The position numbers were made by a program, and so were the translations under genes. A stretch of 64,000 bases of DNA, taken from Lepeophtheirus salmonis. Taxonomy: Eukaryota > Arthropoda > Copepoda > Siphonostomatoida > Caligidae. Positions 11,901 to 20,900 of this stretch are shown piece after piece (position 1 is the first letter of the stretch; each line of letters opens with the position of its first letter). The stretch covers positions 26,613,886 to 26,677,885 of the forward strand of contig NC_052143.2 in the NCBI RefSeq assembly GCF_016086655.4. The letters run 5' to 3'. The notes below the pieces were generated by a model. The model was not told the origin of the DNA, did not search any database, and saw only the letters and a list, made by a program, of their open reading frames with translations.

Positions 11901-14900
11901 TTTTATAGTCATACATATTCATTATGTATTTCGTAAAATTGTACTTTATTCCGGACGTTATAAAGGTATAAGTATGACCCCATAACCAAAAGATCTAGAA
12001 AACTTGTAAATATGGAGATGATATGTGGTGCGTCAACAGAAAAAATATCTCCAACAAAAAAAAAAAAAAAAAAAAAAAAAATTATTTTTTACTTCGTGTG
12101 TATAACCATACCAGCCAATAATTTATAGACATATTTGAGTCAATTATTGGCTCTGTTTCGAAATTTTTGGCTTGAGTTAAGATACCACATAACTTTAGCT
12201 ATAGCTTAGAATTTTTATTTGATTTAAAATACTTTTACTGGCCCCATACAGTCCCGGTTCTACGGGTGTGCATAAGTATGCATTGCACTCCCAAAAAAAA
12301 TTGGTTGCACCCTCAATTGAAAAAAATATATAAATATAATAAAAAAGATTTTTAAATATAAATATGATGAAAATAATAAAATCTGATGGACTATACCAAT
12401 AAAAAGGACAAGGACTTGGCTAAGATTTTTAGCACCATCACTGCGAATGTCACTTACACATCACATCACATACAAAATGAAATGATTGAAATCATTAGTA
12501 TTACCATCACAGAGGGAATAGGGAAAGATATTGGAGAGGCTTGGTACACATTAAGGTTGATGGTACCAAGGATCCCACTGGATACGAAAATATATCTATA
12601 CTGCTTCGCTACGTAGACACGAGCAACAGTGTAAAGGAGCGACTTGTCTCAATGACCACTACCAAACAATGTGATGCCAAGTCTCTGACTCAGCTGGTTT
12701 TTTGGCACAGTTGAGAGACATTGGGCTACATACAGCAAAGATGCAGAAAGAATTGCTGAGAGAGGTGCCATACGTATTTTTGCTTTAATCATCAGTTGCA
12801 TTTGGTTGTGGTGCACGCCATATCTCCTGATTTCGCTCTGGAATACTTTTTCAGTGTATGCACCTCACTCTACAAGTACTTCAAGAGACCTATAGTGGCT
12901 GCATTGTACACGGGAGATAAGTTAAAGAGGTTACTTGAGCAATGGTAGACAGGACACCTGGCCACAGTGACATTGATCCTGAAATCAATTGACAACATTG
13001 TCTACTTGCTTGGTGGGATCGAAAACACATAAACCAAAAAGCAGGGGTGCAAATGGAGGTCACAGGTCTTATGAAGGTCATTATCCAGGCCATCCTTTTC
13101 ATTGCCTGCATGACGCATCAAATATTGAGTTTGCTTGATCCTCCCAATACTTTACTCCAATCAAAATCCAAAGACCTCTACACTGGTGGCAGACTGGCCC
13201 AAAGTGCCTTGGCGTGTGTTGAGAAGCTGAGATGTGATACTGAGTTTTCTGTAGCACAGCAGTTTCTGCTGGACGAAATGACCAAATTAAATGAAAACTG
13301 GACTACACATGACATTTTGATGCGATACTGTGAGCCTCTAGCAGCCATGCCTACTGTGCTAAGCATTACCTTCGGTGCATCAACTGCAACATATGCCAAT
13401 TCATTTTCAACTCTCAAAACTATGTTCGGTGAACACAGAAGGGGCATGCTCCACAAAAGAAAAGTCTGTCTCATCCAGATTGCTGTCGAGAAGGACCTCA
13501 CAAAGAAGTTAACTGGAGAGTAAAAAGAGACGCAGAAGATTCAGCACAGCTTCAAGGAGGCTTCAGCTCTTCTGAGGGTAAAAAATATTTTGTTTGTAAT
13601 CACATTTCAGATTTTATTGTATCAATTATTATGTTTATTTTAACATGATTATGTATTCTACACTGCTATAGTTGTTGGGTAATGTTAGTAATTTTATTCT
13701 ACTGAAGGGGGAATATCTCGTTTGTATTAAATATAATAATGTACATAGTTTAACCTTTGACTTTTGACAGTCAAACAAGGATCTTGTGCCCCTGGGGATC
13801 AAGTGTGCCCAGTCTTGGAACCTAGAACAGTTTGAGAAAATGTCTGCTAACAGCCTGATGCCTACATACTGGTAGTTTTTACAATTTGAATGACATTGTA
13901 AATTTATTAGTTTGTATATGTCAACAACTGCTTATTTTATTTATGTATCAAATGTATTATGTTCATAGGAACCCATATTTCTTTTTATTGTATTTATATC
14001 AGAATTATACCGATTACTTTTTGAACAAAGTTTAAAGTTTGAATGAGTGTTCTTTCCTTGATCAGTTAAAATCTGTTTTATTTTTAAGTGACGATGTACA
14101 ATTGTTTGTTATGTCAAATATATTGCCCCAATTTATACAAAAATAAACATTATTTTTGAATTGCAATCACTTGTTTGTTTGTTTTTTTAATGTAGAATTC
14201 TGTTCTTTTTTAAACGTCACACATATCAAAAACCTATCTCATATTCAAAGCTATCTCAGATATTAATAAGCTAATGTTACAACTGAAATTTTCTCCACAT
14301 TACAAGACATGATATGATACCATCTTTTAAGCACAGTAATTTTTTGTTTTCCCAACATGTCAGTAGAACAAGTCAGAAGTGCTTGTATATAGTAGAAAGG
14401 CTTGTGTGTAAAGAATAAAAGTTGGAACAAAAGCTGGGTAGCTGGTTTTAGTATAGTACTGGTGCACTCCCCTGTAATTTCATATGCAACCCTAGGCATT
14501 CTACTCTGGAATCGGACCTGCCCCCATATGGCCTTTTAAATTAAATCTGTCGACTTAACATTATTTTATTGTGAATATCAATTTTAGCTACTTTAAGTAC
14601 CAGAGGGTTAATAATTGTAATTTGTTAACATAAATTGACCATAATTCGTGGAAGAATTCATCTGTAACCCACATTCAACTAGGAGAAAAATCTTCCTATC
14701 TTGCCATTATTTTGAATGCCCATATATATCCTTTTCATATTTACATATACTGTTCATATTCAGAGTTAAAAAATGAATGCAATTTGAATAGGATAAAATG
14801 TTATCTACGAGGTCGAATTTAAGATCAAAAGTCATAATATATTATATAATATACGTCATGCAGATAATAAAACCAGATTTGGGGATGTTTTGACTATCAA

Positions 14901-17900
14901 CACATAATACATACAATGAAGAAACAGATTTCATGCTACAAGAAGAACTGATAAACAAGAAATTAAGGTACATTTCAAAAAGGGTATCAGTAGTTTTGGG
15001 TTCGAAAAGAAATTTCTGTCGCTTATCCTACTTTATGGATTCATACCTTGTGCCTCATAACAATCTTCTTACCAAAAAAAAATCAATTACAAATCATTGA
15101 ACGTGCAGACTTGAAATTAAACCTGACTAATTTGAAGCCAAATGTTGATAAATTGTTATCAGCGCATCAAAGTCGACCTTCCCATTAATGATTAAATCAT
15201 TATTTCTTGTAATATTATTTAGATAATAATCTTCTTATTTTTGTATGTATTAAGTTCCAATCTTTATATTATGTTCTTGAATTTTGTAATATTTCAAAAA
15301 GATTTATTCTCTTTTCTTTTTTATTACGATTGTCTAATTTAAAAGTGACCATATCAAAAAAAGAATAACTGTGTAAGATGTCAAAAACATTTAGATTTAA
15401 TAAGTTTAATAAAATTCAAGAGGAGGTCTATGCAAAACAAAATTGATAAGTGGTATCTGGGCTCTGCTCTAGAGGTGTTAGTTACAAATATAAACATTTA
15501 GCTCAATATTATATGGTAGTTGCTTTTACAAGAAATGATTTTAATTATCATTTAAGAGACTGACTTGAAATGATATTATTATCAAATACTAGCGGTAGTA
15601 ACCAGCAGACTAACAGACAAACTTTGCTTTAATAATATAGAAGGTAACTCCCCAACAAATTCTCAGTGGGACTCTCTGTTTTTCAAGAGCATAATAATAA
15701 CAGTTTGAGTTTTTTGTTTTTTTAAATATGTGATGAGCCAAGGAGTACTTTAGAATCTAGAGTGCTCCCTCGCTTTGTTTTATCTATACACGCTCGTTGT
15801 TGAACTTAATTTAAAGTCACATTTATTATTTTATAAATATGTACTTCTATTTTTCTTTCTTTCTTTAATTTGAGCTTGTTGATAAAAATAGTGCTCATTC
15901 GACACTCAAATATACAAACAACCCCACACACATACTTTACTTTATTAATATAGATTAAATATATATACTATTGAGGATTAATCAGTGTATTATACCTCTA
16001 CATGCCTATATGTAGAGGTGTGTGTTTTGTAAGAGCTCAAGGAGAAGGCGGGAGAGCAAGACATATGGTATTACCTAATTAAGACTCTTGTTAATATCAG
16101 CTGTCTGTTACATGATTTTTGAGGGAGAAAATGAATTAATTCTATAAAGAGAGCATTTGAAATAGAATTAGTGTAGGGAAAATATTTAAATTAATATATC
16201 TTTATTTCATTGTGCATTTTTAAATCTATGTACACTAAAGATAGGCGAGAATTCTTCTTTTAGAGGGAGACCCACCACGATTTATTAAATAATGTACAAA
16301 AAAATTGAAGAGCAAACACATCAACCGTTCTTCCTTTTCTAATAATTTTACTATGTTTTTTCTTGACATACATCCCTTCTTCACCTTTTGTGTATAAGTT
16401 GCAAATTGTACGAATTCCAACCAAAAAATGAAATTAAAGATTTACAGTACTTGAAATGATGATAATGCAATAATTGAATGTTCCATGGATGATGGATATA
16501 TATGGTGTAATTTTTAACACTTTCAATACAAATTACTCATATATAAGTATTTATTGCGCATTATAAAGTTCAAATATACTTATACAAGTTGCGACTTGTA
16601 CACTAGAAGTACATTTACACCTACTACGATTTTATATTAAATTATTCCATTTGATTTGATTTTATAATCCATTTAATATTGAAGAATCACTGGATTAAAA
16701 CTGTTTTTACAATTGATGCATTGCAAAGGATGTCCTACAAAGCACAAAAATCTATCGAATTTACTGCAACAACCATCTTAACCGTTTTTTGGTAACTCTG
16801 TCTTATTTTTATACCCAAACATAAATAAATATTAATATACGAGTAAAAGTACTAGCATAGGGTTATCCGACGTTGCTCAGGGCAAGGAGGTAGTGGGAAA
16901 TGAAATTGACATTGCTGAGCGTTAAGATATTCTTACATGCATTATAATATAGGGTCTGTAGCTATTAAATGGAATGTCTGTATGTGGGTGTATTAGTCCG
17001 GGAATCACAGCTAAACCAATCAATGGATTTTGTTGAAATTTTTCACATAGGTTTTTAAGGCTTTAGAAATGGTTCTGGTAACAATTTATGGACTTCAAGG
17101 CCATGGCGGCCTTAAAAAACATTTTTCTAAAAACGAAAAACTACTTCATATAAAAAAAAGAAAAGAATGATTCTCGTTCCATGCTGGTATGTATATTTGC
17201 ACACTTTTTTTATGGATATTATAAGGTTTAGAAAAAAGAAAAGAGAATAAAACAAACTACATTCTTCATTCTTAATTTTATGTGAAGCAGACGATTTCAG
17301 AATTAATTTTATTTTTTTAATGTTCGTGACACGCTCGCAAACCTACTCTAGTATTTTGTCAAATGTATTCTTATGAATTTAAAAAAAAATAATACTCACT
17401 TCAAATAACATATAATCATATATACATGAAAAAAATTTGTCTAGATGTCCATCTATAATTTTGGTAAAAATTTCCGAAAAAAATTACAAAAAAAATATTT
17501 TGTACTATTTTTTTTAAGTAGCCAGTAGCATTTATTTGTAATTGTAAAGAGGAACACAAACCCCTTTTAGATGTTTTTTCGTACATGCAAAACCAAAAAA
17601 TATTTAAAAAATGTTGTCGTCGAAAAAATAACCCTCGAAAACTGGTTCATTTTTGCGTATATTGAAAAAATTATATAATAAAATGTTCCGCAAATCATAA
17701 ATTATTTATTGTTAAAATATTAAGGTTTATGTTAGTATTTATATTTATGTCCAAAATGCATCGTTTTGTGGTATTTCTTCCTAAAAATTGAAAATTGACG
17801 TTTGATGAAAAAAAGAAAAAACTAAATTATTCAGAAATTGATAGATATTTCTTTTAAACATAAATTTATGTGTCAAATTTATAAACGAATTTTCAGACAA

Positions 17901-20900
17901 ATTTCTACAAACTTTATTTTACCTACAAATCCAATATTCCATTGAAAATTTATTTTTTTGCAATTTAAAATTTTTACTAATTTCTTTTTTTTGTTCATAA
18001 TTTTTTTGATTTTGATAAATTTAGAAACTTTTTTTTCTTATTATTGTTTGTGTAGACGCTAATTACTTTTTATTTATAATTCAACCCCCTATCTTTTCTC
18101 CGCGAGTTTCCTCCAAAAAACAATTTTTGTGTTTTGGGTATAGAATAAGCAATTATATGACAACCCCCTCCTCCCAAAAAAAAAATTCCCAACCCCGTTT
18201 TAGCCTGACCAGGTTCAAAAGAGGCACCCATGCAATGTTTCACACTCCTAGGCCCAACGGTAAAGGAACGTAGAAAAGATACACTCAGACTGTAATAGAT
18301 CTATACAGATTAATATAATGCACGTCGGATGCATGGAAAACGGAAATAAGGACTAGGAATTAACTCAAAAAAATAACGCATTATTTATCTAATGGTATTG
18401 TTGGGTGGTTTTTTTTTTATCAGTCAAATCTTTATTACCATTCAACGGTCCTATTAAGGACCGATATGTCAGTTTTTCCATCTTACGGTCCTAGCTATCT
18501 TTATGGCTATTCTTCACTCGTAGCTAGGATTGAATAATATAAAAAAGAAAATAATAATAAATGATAACTAGAACGTATTAAAATAAGTTCTACTTTAAAA
18601 TTTAATAATCGTCTGTGTGTTAACATCTACCTCTAAAAGAAGAATTATAGCCATTTTTCGCTGTAAATTGATTTAAAAATGCATTAAAAAAATTATATGA
18701 AATAAAATATAATTATAATACTTTCTCTGCGGTAATGCTATTTTAAATGTAAAAGGTTTTTTATTGCAGTAATTCATATTCTGTATCCAAAATCATAAAA
18801 CAGGCAACTGTTATTAACAAAGGTCTAAATTCAGGGACAGTTGTGTCATTCACTCCAACAAAAATTCGATTGTTCATCACACAAAATTTAAGTTCTTTTG
18901 TTGCAATTCGGATTATTTAATTAAAAAAGGTTAGACCTCCAGCTCTATAAAACAATTTGTGCCCAAATAGTGATAATGATAAAAATGAGAATCGAGAATA
19001 TATGGGCAAGATAAGCAAAAAAGAACTTATTTTTCCTGAAAATATCGTAAGCGTACGATTGGCCGAAAACATTTTGCTGAAGGACATTTGGTGCAAAAAT
19101 GATATTCGATTTATTGATATAAGCGATGGCATATTTTAATTCAAAATTATGATAAATAGGTATTTTTCATAACTATGTGAAATATAATATATTCAAATTA
19201 ATGTGTCTTTTTTTGCATAAAATTATTAAAATTATTTATACTCATTAATGATAATTATGTAAACACAACACAGCAACATCTAGTTCGAATCCTATTGGTA
19301 CTTAGCAGTGGCGCCGGAACAATAAAACATTGAGGAATTTTTGTAGTTATAAAATTTTTGTCTTAAATAAAATAATTTCAATTTTCTTTTATAAACATAG
19401 CTTATTCCGTTCAAATTTTAACACTTCCAAAAAACATTATTTAACCATTTTCTAACATGTTATTTGTCTCTTATAATAAAAAGTACTTAGTCAAAATTTG
19501 GTATTTATATATAACATAAAAATTCTGTTAAAATTGTGAAAAACCCCACCTCCACTTTGTAATACAGTTCAAGGGCCGGTGTACTTAAGTAACTTTTAGT
19601 GTAGATGGTAGAAAAAAAATATCTTCTAGGGATTATCACGTTTCATTTTCTTATTAATTCCTTAGACCAGTGATTCTCAAAATGTGCCCCTAACAGCTTT
19701 TTCAGGTGCGCTCCGTAACATCCCTCTAATATATATTATGCCCCAGATATAAATTAGTCCTACTTTGTATTCAGTGTGCCAGCAAGTATCTATAGTATGT
19801 GCGCTCAGACTGTATAAAGTTGGAGAACCACTGCTTTAGACTATAATGACGAATAATGTTGATCAGGATCTAGTTGCAGGGGACAAATTATATATATGTA
19901 ACGTCATAGTAACATAAACTTACAATTTTATTAAACAATAATTAAACTACTTATAAAAGATGTTTCCTGTCCCACCGATATACAATATCAGAGAACGTAT
20001 GTAAACATGGAGAGACTAGTAATGGGAAAATAACTACGGTCAGCGTGTAGATAAAAACAAATTAACATAAAGAGGGGCTGTAGACCCCCATCCCACAAAT
20101 CAAAGGATTTTTTGTCTTTATCAGGCAAAAATGACATTTTTTAATGTAAAATTGTTTAATTATTTATTTCCTTAAAACAAGTCATTTGGTCCCATTCAGG
20201 AGTGGTCTAAAAAAAATTTGAAAAACAATTAAGCAAAAAAAAAAAAAAAATTCTGGAGACGATATTTCATTAATTTAAAATAGTAAAACGTTAAAGAATT
20301 CGAACTACATTCGTAACAGATGCTACTGTGTTGTGTTTATATATTAATGATCATTAATATAAAATGTTATTCTGCAAAAGAACACTCGTTAATTTACCTA
20401 CATTAATAAAAAATATTAATTGTTCTTTAGTAAATTATTAAAGCTAAGAGAGTAAGAAAATTGCCAGTTTATTACAATATAATTTTCAATTAAACATGCT
20501 TTCGCATATATAATTATATTAAATATTATAAATTATTCTGAAAATTGTACTTTGGCAAATTAGTCTTTCGGCGAAGTATCCTTAGTGAAAAACGTTTTCG
20601 GCCAATAGTCCCAGAACCTTAAAATATATACAAAATATTAAATTTCACTGTATTTATTATTTACTAACAGGATCCCAATTTTTTTCCAGGGAAATGAGAA
20701 ACCTTAGTTCCTAATAGGAGCGTGTTATAAATATTTTTATTTTAAGAAATCTTTGCAATATACCTATACTTATGTTATACAGACAGATTGAATCTTAATT
20801 TTGTGAGATTTCGGAATAATTAAAAAAATTGCTCGTTTGAAAATAATGAATCAAACCGTCAAATATTTAAATACACTAATTATTCCTAAGTTTCTATTGC

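Noticed and set aside
13178..13501. 107-aa minus-strand open frame
   Set aside because: It is antisense to the plus-strand hAT C-terminal segment, which has recognisable motifs; this frame has none.
18957..19139. 60-aa plus ORF and overlapping 71-aa minus ORF
   Set aside because: They overlap the fold-back element arm; the apparent KNENRE similarity to the R-family ORF is too short to mean homology.
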